Below, one piece after another: positions 22,803-34,857 of a stretch of DNA of 64,000 nucleotides. Where the stretch lies: assembly GCA_051294375.1 (NCBI GenBank), contig CM119264.1, positions 7,883,301 through 7,947,300 on the forward strand, read 5' to 3'. The position numbers were made by a program, and so were the translations under genes. Source of the DNA: Paraspadella gotoi (lineage: Eukaryota > Chaetognatha). The first letter of the stretch is position 1. Each line of letters begins with the position of its first letter. Below the pieces are notes generated by a model. The model was given only the letters and a program-made list of their open reading frames with translations, was not told the origin of the DNA and ran no database searches.

Positions 22803-23967
22803 CTACTCTTCGGCCGGGGCGTCGGCGGGCGCCTCTTCCGGCGCCGATTCCGTCGCAGTCCCTTCTCCCTCTCCCTTCTTCTTCTTTTTGCCCAAAGCGT
22901 CGGCGCCAAAGGCCGGCTTCTCCTTCTCTTCCCCGAGGTCGAACTTCTGGTCGGGATTCGTCGTCGCCTGGTGGAGGAAGAAGAAGAAGAAAAAAAAAAG
23001 AACAACTCAATCTAACATTTTCATTTTAAAGGTTAAACCCCCCCAAAAAATAACCAAATAGTATTGATAAACAACAGCCCTTCGCGACTTACCTTGAGCC
23101 CAGATCGGAAGGCGGCGGCTTTGGCAGAGTCGGATTCTCCAGAGGATTTCTTGATCTTCGCCGCGGTTTTGTTGACGCGTTTCAGTTGAGGCTTCATGCT
23201 GCAAAAATCGTTGAGGATTGGTTAAAAAGTAAAAGGGGTTTGATAGGTCAATTGGGTCGTCATTAATTATATCAATATGGTAGCATTTATTATGTGAATC
23301 GATTTTTAAAGTATATAAGTGATTTAAACTAGTAAATAGTCAACGCTATTGATTGGTGAAAGAATGAGAACTGATTGTGACTGTCTTCAAAAAAATGAAA
23401 CTCACAATTTGCCGGTGCCCTCGTTGACTGACAGCGTAAGCTCGTTCATGTCGTAGTCTTGTTTGACCATGGAGAGCTCCAGAGCGAGCTTCTTCTCTTC
23501 AGTCTCTTGCACCCATTGATACAGGGTGACGCACTTTTGGATGAGATCCTCTGCAAGGGACAAAAATGGTGAGCATTGGAATTACTTTTTTTTGAAGGAT
23601 GAAAATGATAATTTGTGTATAAATACTGGGAAAAAATCCCCTCTTTCCATTTTGGTCTTCAAACACAAATCGAATATAGTTTTGGACTCGATTTACCAAC
23701 ACAAAGACGACAAATAGCTAATCTCACAACCTCCTTCATTCCACCAGTCAGACCAACCTCACCGGCCCAACTTAACTGACCTCCCACGCTTTCAAACTCA
23801 CCCTCCTCGTATCCCTCGATGTCGAGCGGGGGCACGAGCTCGTCGACGGCCTCCTTCTTGGCGCGGTCCTTCTCCAGCCTCTCCCTCTCAAGATCCTCTT
23901 GCGCCTTCTTCAGGATCAACACCTTCAGCATGCGCTTCTTCTCCTTCGTCAACTTGAACTTCCCCAT
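22803..23967 (-). CDS. Troponin I gene 1, complete, 193 residues
   Basis: Troponin I is the inhibitory subunit of the muscle troponin complex; it binds actin-tropomyosin, troponin C and troponin T. Exons (minus strand): 23967-23802, 23550-23406, 23198-23093, 22967-22803 (582 nt). The N-terminal helix begins MGKFKLTKEKKRMLKVLILK and continues to PPLDIEGYEE. A coiled-coil region follows (LYQWVQETEEKKLALELSMV, then MNELTLSVNEGTGKF), and then the inhibitory part KPQLKRVNKTAAKIKK. The last exon is a Lys/Glu/Ala-rich tail from TNPDQKFDL to APADAPAEE. The exon junction inside GKF is in the same place and phase in all three genes. First gene of the cluster by coordinate, last by transcription direction. 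Confidence -1.
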
Positions 23968-24220
23968 CCTCGTCTGCGGTTAAGGGGGGGCGGGCTGGGG
24001 GAAGGGACGGCAGGGTAAGAATTGAAATTTTATGCCGATTTTCCATACGGCCTTTGGGAGTTCTGATCATGACCCTTTTAAAGAATGCGAGATAGTATAA
24101 TATGAAACTTGCTCTGTTCAATTGTTTCGCTGATTTTTTATTGTTGAAATTGCTACAATGATTGTCCATTCAAAAAATTATCCATTCATTTAAAAAACAA
24201 ACTACCTGACCCTTAATATG

Positions 24221-24300
24221 GCGATTTAAGGAATCCATCCCTTCTACAAGATGATAACATTGCAAGATCTTGCAAGCTTTCAATCAAGACTCTCAACATT
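24221..24300 (+). repeat. Dispersed ~80 bp repeat, copy 1
   Basis: From GCGATTTAAGG to CAATCAAGACTCTC. It matches 63881-63957 (GTGATTTAAGG to CAATCAAGACTCTC) with shared blocks TTACAAGAT/CTACAAGAT and TGCAAGC. It lies between troponin I genes 1 and 2. Family unknown. Confidence -1.
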
Positions 24301-24976
24301 ATTAAAATTTATTCATTAAAATGTGGCTTCAGTTACTGATTGCCTTGTTCCTCTAGTCGAATTTGCTTCTGAAAATCAAGACATTTACGTAGGAGGTCGT
24401 TTCGGGTCATCTTGCTGAAGCCAAAGTCAACTCGGGCTGATTCTCTCCCTATCTCTCTCTGTATAAAATATATATTGGTTGTACCAATTTCATAAAGTCG
24501 TCAGAACATTTTAGATATGTTATTATGTACTAGCTAAAAAGAAATAGCGAATCTAAACTCCTGTCGGCTAATATTAAATAATAATTAAACTGTTACTAAA
24601 TAACGATCGAAAATTAGAATGTTTTATTGTTTATCACATTGATATGATTAAAATCATCGATGATGACGCGCCCCGCAGAAGCTATTTAATGTTAATGTTA
24701 AAAACAACAGTTCATAGATAATAAGTAATAAAAGGTGACGAAAAATTTCGCCCTCAAAACTGTCGTCCAGAATTTCTTTTCCAGTCGCTCTTTCCGATTA
24801 GAGAATAAATTAAATGTCTCCACAACCAGCGCCACAACCGTTTCCACAACCTCGAAGTTTTAGTAAAATCCTCCATAAATCGTTCAAAAGTTTTACATTA
24901 CTCCAACACCTCGTTTAACCCCCTCCATTTCCCCCCCTCCACCTTTCCCCAAAATACTCCAACCCCTTCTCTCCGT

Positions 24977-26389
24977 TTAAGCCTCGGCCTCGGAGGCAGT
25001 GTTGACCTCCGCGTGCGCTTCCCCGTGCTTCTTGTGCTTCTTCTTCTCGAGGACGTCCTTGAAGTCGGGTCTCTCTTCCTCCTTGGCCAATTCGAACTTC
25101 TGCTCTGGACCGGAAGTAGCTTTGAGGCCGGAGCGGAACGCGGCCGCCTTCGCCGCCTCCTCGTTACGCTTCAACTTGATCTTGTTCTTCGTCTTGTTCA
25201 CGCGCTTCAGCTGCGGCTTAAGGCTTTTTTTCGTGTGATTGTCGATGATCGTTTGTTATTTTTTGTGACATGGTTTTGTTTAATTGAAGTTAATTTTTGT
25301 TTACAATATAGATTTGGGGGTGGGAGATAAATAAAGGAGAGAAACGTTAAAACCAGGATTGCGATTTGAAAAATTAAACGACCGCATGCAAAATATGTAG
25401 AAAGACATATCCGGCCAAGTCAGTCCCGGACCATGCAATTAAAACTAACCATGCCAATTAGGAAACTTGCCTCCAATCCTTCTCAACAGCTTTTTTTAAG
25501 ATAAGCGTTTTTGTAATAATAACATTTCCAGTTATCTCACGGAAACTGAAGCATGCACAGAAATAGAAGCCTGTACTCACAATTTTCCGGACATCTCGTT
25601 GATCTGTACGGTGAGTTCGTTGAGCTTAGATAAAAAGGTTTTCATGAGTACAGATCAATCGGAGATAACCAGTTTTCAAATATGATTCACTCGAAAGAAT
25701 ACTAATTCTTAAACCGTTATTACAACTGGTTCTACCTCAAAATCCTTTTTGATAATTTGATACTCTTTTTCCAGCTTCTTTTTCTCCGCCTCCCAGACCC
25801 TCTGATACAATTGCTTGAGCTTCTCGACCAGGTCATTTTGCGAGGCGCCATCTATGTCTAACGGCTCCACAGCCGCATCAACAGCAGCCTTTTTCTCCTC
25901 CTCTCTCTTCTGCGCCTCCAGCAGCAGATCTTGCTGCACTTTTTGAAGGATCAGAACCTTTGGGTTTAAAGAACAACTTATTGTCATTTGTCATTATTAT
26001 CTTTTACATGTGACTACTGAAGAAAGAATTTTCGGGTCATATAGTAATTAGTCTTTGCGTATTTAAGCACTGCGCCACAGACCCTTAATCAGGTATATTC
26101 ACACATCCCCCATACTTCAGCCATTGCCATTGGCTCAGTGGGGGCACGCACCATCCCAAGCGTTGCGTTCCATTTACAGTCCTAACGACTTCCCTCTGCG
26201 TTAGCAAAGCGAGACCGTCCTAGGGTAACCGTACCAGTGGCAGGCGGTGCTACTAAAGCTAAAAATAAGATGACCAATCCCAATGTGCATCACAGGTAAC
26301 CAAGCTGTTGCCATACAACTTCGTAGTTTTACCTTAAGCTTTCGCTTTTTCTCTTTGGTAAGAACGAACTTCTTATTTTTCGCCACCAT
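24977..26389 (-). CDS. Troponin I gene 2, complete, 189 residues
   Basis: Thin-filament inhibitory subunit, paralogue of its two neighbours. Exons (minus strand): 26389-26333, 25957-25736, 25624-25581, 25223-24977 (570 nt). It starts MVAKNKKFVLTKEKKRKLK. The second exon runs without interruption from VLILQKVQQDLLLEAQKR through PLDIDGASQNDLVEKLKQLY to IIKKDFE; in genes 1 and 3 an intron interrupts this point. LNELTVQINEMSGKF and LKPQLKRVNKTKNKIKLKR follow, then AAAFRSGLKATSGPEQKFEL and a tail with KKKHKKHGEAHAEVNTASEA. The first intron holds SINE copy d. It is closest to gene 1 in the AAAFRSGLK segment. The isoform or muscle type cannot be told from sequence. Confidence -1.
26093..26316 (+). 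repeat. SINE-like repeat family, copy d (in troponin I gene 2 intron 1)
   Basis: Same family as copies a and b, in the opposite orientation. It shares CATTGGCTCAG, CACCATCCCAAGCGT, CGACTTCCCTCTGCGTT and AAAGCGAGACCGTCCTAGGGTAACC. The right third is diverged. Confidence -1.
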
Positions 26390-27304
26390 CGCGTATTTTG
26401 AAAGAGCTGTAAAAATTTCAAAGCTTGCTTCAAAACAATCAAAGTGTGTTAAAAGGTTAAACTACCGAACCAACAATTAACTGATGACTACTGACCTGAT
26501 CCGGCTGTTACAGATTAGACTAAATGTAAGTTCATGCTTTCTAAAAAGTGGTTTAGTTAAAACTGACTAAAACTTTTGGCTTATTTTGGTTTTTCTTGAA
26601 TGAATACAAAAATGTAGGAGATATAACCGAAAAAAAATATTTTGAATCATCGTCATCGCATTATATTCCACGGTCTACACTTCCCAAATCCAGGTCTACA
26701 CTTTCAAAATCGCTTTTCTCTAGAATTTCGCCAAATTCATATCCCGAGTGGATCTCGATTGACAGAGAAAAGAAAGAACCTCTATTGCGAACATCATAAG
26801 AAACAATTTCGCTTACAAAGGCTGGAGATGGCGGCATGCACGTTGTTGATGTTTTTCGTTGTTGGTTGTTCGGTACAAGACACGGGATGCCTCATTCCAA
26901 GAAAAAAAATATAAAAAAATGAAAACCATTTTTCATGTGATTATCGTCGGTTTGTGCTTCAAAATATTATGTGAACATTAAAAACATTGAAAGAAAAAAC
27001 ATTAAAAACAAGCGAAGATATAAATTTGTTTTGGGTGGAGCGTCGGACTTTTTTGTTGATCCATTTAACTGTCAGAATTGCATTTGAAGAGTTTTTGATG
27101 GTATGGCAATATTTTTTTATTACTTGAAAAAAAAGATAGTCTGCTTAACATATAATTGTAGAGGATTTTATTCCTTTATAAACTAGCGGAGTAAATCAAA
27201 TACAGATCGTCGACGGAGAACGATTCATGCTGCACTCGGCGTAATGCTGCGGTTAGCGCGGCTAAGAAGGCTGCAGTCGCCGAGATGCGGCGCCGTCGCA
27301 ACTT

Positions 27305-28461
27305 CTATTCACCCTCATGCTTCAGCTCTTTGCGGAAGTCGACGCGCTCCTGCGGGAGAAAAATGGGAGGAGGAAATTCATCCAGAGTAAAAAGAGCCGA
27401 GTGAAAATATGAAAAAATGATAAAGGATGAGAAAACAAATTAAAAACAGACGGTTGACGAGCCACTTCGGCGGAGGCTCCTATCGACAAACGAACCTTCT
27501 CCTCTTCCAACTTGAATTCCTTTTTCTCCGTGGCTTTGAGAGACGTGACCGAGAAACCCGGGTCCTCCTTCTTGGCGGCCATTTTGGTGAAGCGGCTCCC
27601 GACCTTGGAGACTTTCTTCAACTGGGGCTTCATGCTGAAGGAAGAAGCCAGGAGTCCGTAATTCATCGAGTGAACGGATCAATTCTTATAGTCAGCTTTG
27701 ATAATTCTTACATCGTACATAATTTGGTGAATTTATGAGATTTTTAAAGTGTAACTGTCAAAAATCTCAGTCCTGAAGACTGTACCGAATTTGCGTCTAT
27801 TTTATCAATCACTCACAATTTGCCCTTGATGTCGTTGACTTGGACGGTGAGTTCGTTGATGTCCGAGTCCTGCTTGACCAAGCGGTATTCGAAGTCGACC
27901 GCGTAGATCAGAGTTTCCCAGACCTTCTGGTACAACTTGACGCAGACGTCCTTCAACGACGCTGCGGACGAGACCATTTATTTCTTTTATTCGTCTTTCT
28001 TTCGTTTTTCAAATAAAAAAAAATTACGACAGTTCTTTTGTTTATCTCCTCGCGGCGAAACGCGGAAAACTTACTCATGTTGAGGCCATCGACGTTTAGC
28101 GGCGCAACTTTTTGCTTGAGAAAATTCTCCTTGGCTTTTAGTTTAGCCTCCTCTTCCCGCCGGAGGTCGTCTTGGGCACGCTTGAGAATGAGCACCTGGC
28201 GGGTGGCCGCGAAAAAAAGTGTTTTTTTCCGGTTAAACAAAACGGCAACGGAGCCTTGGATGCGGCAGAAGGCAAACAATGAAAGAAACGTAGGATTCGG
28301 AGGTCGTCGCTTCTCGGGGAGACATCTGCGACGACCGGTGGAACGTGCGTTGCAAAATCCAAGTCCATTTCCGGAGGAAAAAATTCGCTCGAGGGCGGGG
28401 ACATGACGGAAGCAAGCAGGAAGACAAAGATGCAGGGACACGAATACGGAGAGAGAGAGAG

Positions 28462-28533
<72 letters not shown>

Positions 28534-28922
28534 AACGTCGGACGGTGGAATGCGTGTTCGTTAATTTAATTTCTGAAAACGCTGCAAAATCAACCATTTA
28601 CCGGGTGCAAAAATATTTCTTTCTTTGAAATTAATTATTTGAGATGTTTTTTTTTTTCGTAAATCAGATGCTGGGAATTTCTATTATCAAAAACGATAGT
28701 TCAGAGGGAGAGGGCAAGAGGTGACTGGGAATCATGCTTCATACGCAATTGACTTTAGAAAAAAAGAAATCACGATCTTCGACTAAAAAACAAAAACAAA
28801 AAAACAAAAAAAAAACAACGGCTTCATCCCGAACGGGGGACGTTGCCTTAGCCTCGACGGGTCCTTACCCTCAACTTCTTCTTCTTCTCGGGAGTCAACT
28901 TAAACTTCTTTTCCTTTCCCAT
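27305..28922 (-). CDS. Troponin I gene 3, complete, 167 residues
   Basis: Exons (minus strand): 28922-28869, 28195-28075, 27961-27817, 27634-27496, 27349-27305 (504 nt, all phases agree). It starts MGKEKKFKLTPEKKKKLR, then VLILKRAQDDLRREEEAKLK, APLNVDGLNM, then DVCVKLYQKVWETLIYAV and INELTVQVNDIKGKF. The inhibitory region is KPQLKKVSKVGSRFTKMAAK, followed by LKATEKKEFKLEEEK. A 15-codon last exon ends VDFRKELKHEGE. It lacks the long acidic or Lys-rich tail of genes 1 and 2 and is nearest to generic invertebrate troponin I in KKVSKVGSRF. The 672-base first intron holds a GA tract (CT on the sense strand) at 28447-28534. Confidence -1.
28447..28534. repeat. (GA)n microsatellite in troponin I gene 3 intron 1
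   Basis: Interrupted GA dinucleotide tract; it reads as CT in the troponin sense strand. Confidence -1.
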
Positions 28923-29739
28923 CTTCTCACGAGTTTATGGGCAGGAAAACTAAAGTTCGAAAAAAAAAGAGTCGATGAGAAATTTAGAAGTTAAAGCGAT
29001 TTACGTTGGGATCGATTCGAAATTGCTGTTAGCACTGAAGGTTTCACTCTTGGGTTGCATTGCTTGCAGGATTACTTGCAGGATTACTGTCGATTGCTGA
29101 CAGTATTGCTGATGGAAGGAATAACAAAAATGGGGGAACATGCCTTGGGTCTTTTTCCGACAGCGCCGGACCATTAATCATTTTCAGATCGAGGATTTCG
29201 TTCGAACGATTCGCACCGACCGACTCAAAATCATATCTCGTCGACCCAGTTTGCGAGAAAAGGTGATCGAATTTTATTTGACCCCTGGGTATGCAACCAG
29301 CGGCCATTTAGCATGGCCATCGGAAGAAACGGATACGACGGGTACGATTGGTAAAAGAGAACATCTTAGGATCTCGCAAAAAGTAAAGCACAGCAATGAA
29401 CGATATGAATGAAATGATTGAATTAATGAATGACGACATAACAAACACGAAACAGGGTCACTGGCTGAAACAGAAAAAAAAATGATCGTGAAGCAGTTAT
29501 ACAAAAAAAAAAAAAAGAAACATAGGAAAGAATTCTGGCCTCAAAATTCTATGGTTTCCTTTCGCCGGCGTTCAAATTGTAGTTTCATGAAATAAAAGAA
29601 AAAGTTATAAATAGAAAAAGAAAAAAAAAAAGTTAAAAAGCCGAAAGTTGAAGCGATGATCCAACCACGAGATCGGCCGATCCATGGTGATGGGGAGAGG
29701 GGGGAGAGTGGGGGGGAGCGTCAGGGTGAGAGAGAGAAG

Positions 29740-29819
<80 letters not shown>

Positions 29820-30948
29820 AGGATTGAAATTAGAAAATGTTGAAGATTCATAGGATTTGATCTGATGATTTGGGCATCGCGTCGGCTTGAAGGAAACCAG
29901 GGCGCGCCGACGTAACTGGTACAACAGAGGAAACTAGACGATAAGGTCAGATGTAGAGGAGGTTAGGCGCTGTTTGTGTCATTAACATGAAATCGGGCGT
30001 CGACATTTATGAGGCAATTTTTTAAAAATTGTTATCAAAAAACTATACTTTTTACTTTTATATTTTAATCGCCTTTTGCTTCATATATTATTCCACTTTT
30101 TTTTAAAAATTCTGCTGAAGCAACGAGGTAATCCACAGTACTAACTTAAACATAAGCAGTCAGTTAAAATTTAACAATGACGCCGGTCTATTTGGCTGTT
30201 TTGTAAATTGTTGTGGATACATAGAGGCTTCAGTAAATCACAGCCGATTAGGCCAAGAAGATAGTCAAACAGAACGAGGCGCGATCGAATGCAAGAGGGA
30301 ACAGACGAACGGACGGACGGATTGAAAAAAAAGTTGGTTGTTGAGCTAATTTCGATCGAAAATCTAAGACGATGATCAAAATTTTACGTAGAAAGTAATG
30401 TAGTTTTAAATTATGTTAATAAACGATGCAGTTGAAAAAAAAAATCCTACGAGTTGCGTAAAAAAACAATTCAATGCGCTGAGCTAAAATAAGCATGCGA
30501 AAGACCGCACACATATTTACATGCCAAGTTTGCCGGTTCGATCGGAAATATTATCATTACCAAATAAAATGTTAGTTTAACAGAAAACCATTTACTCCTA
30601 GACGTGCAAAATATATTATGGGGATTTTTTCAACGAGAATAGTACTTGAAAGACAAGATCAACTGAAAAAAACGTTTACTCAGCTTTATTTATTTTTAAG
30701 GCAATAGGGTTATTTTAATTATTTGATACGACAACGCACAATATACTGAGATATAATTTTAATTTTATGATACAATCAAACTTTTTAATGTAACCATGAT
30801 ACCATGCGGCCAATGCTGAACTCCCAAGGCAAGATTAGTCTAGGCCTATATTCATTATTCGGCCCAATGGCATTGCTCGTTAAGGCCAATACTAACCCAG
30901 ATGGGTAAAGCAATCCAGACTAATTAATAAAGCAATTTTTAAAAAAAC
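28923..30948. other. Intergenic region, no supported gene
   Basis: Upstream of troponin I gene 3, so its promoter should be near the left end. It contains a pure (GA)n tract at 29728-29818 and AT-rich DNA. I saw no coding exon with credible splice sites. Confidence -1.
29728..29818. repeat. (GA)n microsatellite, ~90 bp
   Basis: A GA dinucleotide run, almost uninterrupted after 29740. Confidence -1.
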
Positions 30949-31135
30949 TTACCCGAAGAAGAATTTAGATAAATATTCCTTCAGCAGGCGGGCGGACGGC
31001 GAGCTTGGAGAAGGAGCGGATGTTTCTGAAGAACTGAAGGGAGGGGGAGTTGGAGGAGGGGAAGATGCGGAGGAGGAAGAGGAGGAGGAAGAGGACGAAG
31101 TGTTGCAGTGATCAGAGGTGCAAAAGATACAGGGC
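30949..31135 (-). CDS. Possible last exon of a Ly6-like protein
   Basis: After an acceptor-like TTATTAG at 31136 the minus strand reads PCIFCTSDHCNTS. A Ser/Pro-rich run and RLLKEYLSKFFFG follow, then TAA. The C-x-x-D-x-C-N ending is typical of Ly6/three-finger-fold domains. No partner exon was found upstream, where the DNA is GA repeats. The C-terminus is not clearly a GPI signal. The low-complexity serine run makes chance likely. Confidence -1.
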
Positions 31136-31438
31136 CTAATAAGATTCACCACGATTCAGAAATTATTAGTAATCTATGTAAACATATGATGAATGTACTT
31201 AGTTCCATCCACAACTCCGGATTTAAAAATACTAAAATTCCACCACATCGCAAATTATTTCAGTGCTCATTAATTTCAAATCATGTAAATTATAATTCAT
31301 GCCTTTAAATATTAAAGGATTGTTGAGTCGGATATAAACCCCTGCAACGCGTTCTTCAAATCCGAGCGCGGTTGGTGGTTTTCGATGGTGGGGTGGACGC
31401 CGAGTGTGGGCGATGCAAAATGATCGAAATGCGCGTGT

Positions 31439-31439
<1 letters not shown>

Positions 31440-31508
<69 letters not shown>

Positions 31509-31548
31509 AGAGGAGAGAGGAAGAGAGAGAGAGAGAGAGAGAGAGAGA
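31440..31548. repeat. (GA)n microsatellite, ~110 bp
   Basis: GA dinucleotide tract with a few AGGA interruptions in its second half. Confidence -1.
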
Positions 31549-31868
31549 ATCGTTCAGACAGCGTTACGACTCGTGCTGTAAGCCGATTGATTAAGGAAGA
31601 TTTTTTTTAACCACTGATTTAAAAGTCGCGAGGAATACAAGATAATAGTACATTTAAAAACGTTATTCCTATAGATTCTCTTAACTAGCCGTGCTGCCTC
31701 GTCATAACGGTGACAAATTAAATTCGTTAAACATTTTTTTTAAACATGTTCGTACATGTAATCAAATAATGGGCGAGGTCAAGAACGGTGAGTTGAAGGA
31801 GCGGAACAGAAAAGGGGCTCAATTTTTAGTGCTAGTTCGAAAGAGCGGGCGCTCCAATCAGTTCAACG

Positions 31869-34320
31869 CTAGATCGAATCCACCGACAAATTCTGACTCC
31901 ACTGATAAAGGTGTTCGGCCTCTTCCTCCCATTCGTCCTCCTCGTCATCGTCTTCTTCCTCGTCATCTTCCTCCACCTCTGCCGTCTCATTTTCTTCGAG
32001 ATTGTCGTCATCGACACGGGATCCTCGCCCATTTCCGGCGCCACTGGCGTTTTCCGCTTCGCTCAGGGAGCCACTCTCGGTCCCGGTGTAGAGATTGCGC
32101 AAGCGTGTCACGCGCGCTTGGTGAATCTTAGATCGCCGACCGTGCACCAAGTTATTCTTTCTAAAATACATACGCGCACAAATAGAAAATATATTAAATT
32201 GAATCTAGCATCCTGTTAACGTACCACACAATAATTTACCTCATGCTCGGCCTGACGAGGGTGCTGGGCGTCTGCGGGATCGGAGGAAAGAATCGACTGA
32301 GGATGTCGATCTGCCTCCGTTGGACTCTCTGGTCGACGGGGTTTTGCATCAGCAGCGGCAGCGCCAAATTGAGGCGTTCCGTCCGTCGTCCGTTGGTTGC
32401 CAGGTCGATCACGTCGTAGAAGATCTGAAAAAGTAAGTGGATAAATATTAAAGAAGTGAAATCAGAATAATAGAAATGTATTTACTGGAGGTGTCCTCAG
32501 TGTAAGAAATTTATTTTTGCCCGCAAAGAAACAGGAGAAAGAAAACAAAAGGGAAACAAAACAATGAAACATAAATAAAACTGGGTAGAAAAATCAATTT
32601 CCCCGAGAATGACGTTTTATGGCCCATAAAAAAAAAAGAAAAAAAAAAGAAAACATTTTGTGGAGGTAAGGAAATTAAGAGCGACAAACGTAGATTTGAC
32701 AAAAAATTTGCTTAAAATGAAAATACAAGATTCAAAGTCTTTGTTTTAACTCTCATTATTAAAGTCAGCATGAAAGTAACATTAAAAATAAAAAAAATGA
32801 AAAAATAAACGAACCCCGAAAAAAAATACCGTTCCGATACCGTGTGCCTGGGTAAGTCCTCCAAGTTTAGCTTCCGCCATCGATTGTCTTTTCCGCCGAC
32901 CCGCGCCGCCGTTTCGTCGAGGTAAGTTCGAAACTGCATGAAGTCCCTTACCGTGGCCACGTCCGCCTCGTCGGTCACGCCTCGTTGATGATACTCGCAC
33001 GAGTCGGCCAAGATCTAAAAAAAAAGTCGTTGGTTGTAGTCGTTGCTAAAGTTCCTTCCGTTTCAATTAGTTGTTGTGGTCGATTCATATTTTTATTACT
33101 ATAAGTTATGGTATAGTTATAGTATAGTTATAGTATAACATGGCAAAAATTGGACCAGTATTAGGAAGCTTCTCTCTGATTGGTCAATAAGATGAAAGGA
33201 CGAAAAAAGTCAAGATGTGCAATCTATTAGGTTAGATCCATCAACTGGTCCATTTCCTACGATGATACATATGATTGGGACGACCTGCTTGAGAAAGAGC
33301 CTGTTGCCCATGAGATTAATGGCGTCGGCAGCGGCGTCGGACGCGGCGCGAATGACGCGCTTCCCAGATAAGTAGGTCGTCGTCGGAGAGAATTTGGCGG
33401 CGTCGTTGTCGAGAAAAACCTGAGGAAAGGGTGGGACTACTCGAGAAAGAATTCAAAGTTTTTAAAGATAAGATATTTCAAATTTTAAATTATAAATAAT
33501 GATAAATTAAATAGTTTTCATCAAATAAGTAACTTTCCCGATTGAAATTCATATAGATTCGTTTTTTAACTAATACTAATAAAGTTAGTTTGTTAACTAA
33601 TAGACTTCCCCTTTCTGGTCGGGATATTAACACTTACCTTGAAGAAGATAACAGGTGGGAAGGATTCTCCGCCGAACCGGAACCTGACCTTATAAGGGAT
33701 GTTGCTTTCGCGCAAGAACTCTGCCTCTTTGGGATTAACCTTCTTTAAAATATCGAAAGACATGGAGTATTCGGCGGCGCAAATTGAGTGGACGAGCAGT
33801 TTGAACACCTGGAGGGAAGAAAGTATTAACGGCTGTTTTTTAAATACATGTTTGATTCAGGTATGCTTTTCTTTACTTTACCGACATAGAAAATAATACA
33901 ATCAATGATAGAAATATTTCCTATGATAGTATCATTGTTAAAATAAGTCCTATATCATCATAACCCATCATCATAACCGTAACACTATTGCTCTCTCACC
34001 TGCCTGTCCCTGAATCTCGCGTAAGCCCTCTCGATAATTTTCACTGCTTTTTCCTGTTTTTTTCTTAAAATTTTTGAGGATCTGGTTTCTCTAGATGTCG
34101 GCATTTCGAAATTTATTGGTTCATTCATCATCGAAAAACATTTCTAAAATGTTTAGTTAAATATTTTAAACAAAACCCTATTTTAAATTAGTAAACTCAT
34201 TTCGATTTTTACTTTTCGTTCTTGGGTTGCTAAGGTAAGCAAGTTTCCCTCATCTTCCTCCTCCTCCTCTTCTTCTCCGCTGGATTTCGCCGTCCAAACC
34301 TTTTTCTTCCTTGGACCGAA
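31869..34320 (-). CDS. C11orf65/MFI-like protein, 5' end unresolved
   Basis: Exons (minus strand): about 34320-34213, then 34053-34000, 33808-33638, 33419-33285, 33014-32841, 32424-32240, 32160-31869; phases agree throughout. The N-terminal part has an acidic run and an IQ-like helix (EKAVKIIERAYARFRDRQ). It leads into VNPKEAEFLRESN and YKVRFRFGGESFPPVIFFK, which closely resemble INPKEAELLD and VRFRLGGVKFPPDIYYK of human C11orf65 (MFI, reported to affect mitochondrial fission). The downstream exons (from VFLDNDAAKF to TPSTLVRPSM) I do not recognise. The last exon ends in a long Glu/Asp run before LYQWSQNLSVDSI. The start codon is not located; the GC-rich DNA at 34320-34430 may contain it or a frameshift. 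The function in this animal is inferred only from similarity. Confidence -1.
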
Positions 34321-34857
34321 ACGAGGCCGTCGCCGCGCCGGACGCCGCGGCGGCGTCGTCCGGAGCGGCGCTCTCCTTCGCCAGCAGCGCCTATTCTTCC
34401 AATCGCTGTCACCTATTCTCGATCCAGCTGACTCTCAAACATGAGGGACATGAGGGACCCGGAAAAACTGGCGGCGAGGAAAGGGACACTTGTCCCGAGA
34501 GGACGACTGGCCACTCAGAATGCGTCTCCGCGGTTGGACCCCATGACCTTTTGTTCCTGGACACCTTTCGCTTTTAAAAAAAGTTCGATGACGTAGCGAA
34601 CAAAAGGCAAAACGATGCTTACGTGATCGGGTCACCGCGAGTGATCCGTCAGTCTTCGAAAGTCTAACTGTCACGCTCTTTTAAATTCACGAAAAATCCA
34701 AAGGAAAAAAAAAACATCCGCAAAATCGCCGCGAAACTTCAATAAATCATCTTGCTTAAACGCAATAAAACGCTTATAAAATAATTTTAAAAACAAAACT
34801 TGAACATCTTTTAACGCAAATTAGCCCCGAACGCGACTTGAAATCTTCCTGGAAACC

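Noticed and set aside
26596-26914. Two overlapping short frames upstream of troponin I gene 2
   Set aside because: Probably promoter/5' flank DNA; no similarity or splice evidence.
27953-28597. 214-codon minus-strand frame linking GA repeat translation to troponin sequence
   Set aside because: It reads through intron 1 of troponin I gene 3; splice sites at 28195 and 28075 define the real exon.
28447-31548. Long open frames of Arg/Glu or Leu/Ser repeats in and around GA tracts
   Set aside because: They are two-codon translations of dinucleotide repeats with no start context, splice sites or second frame support.
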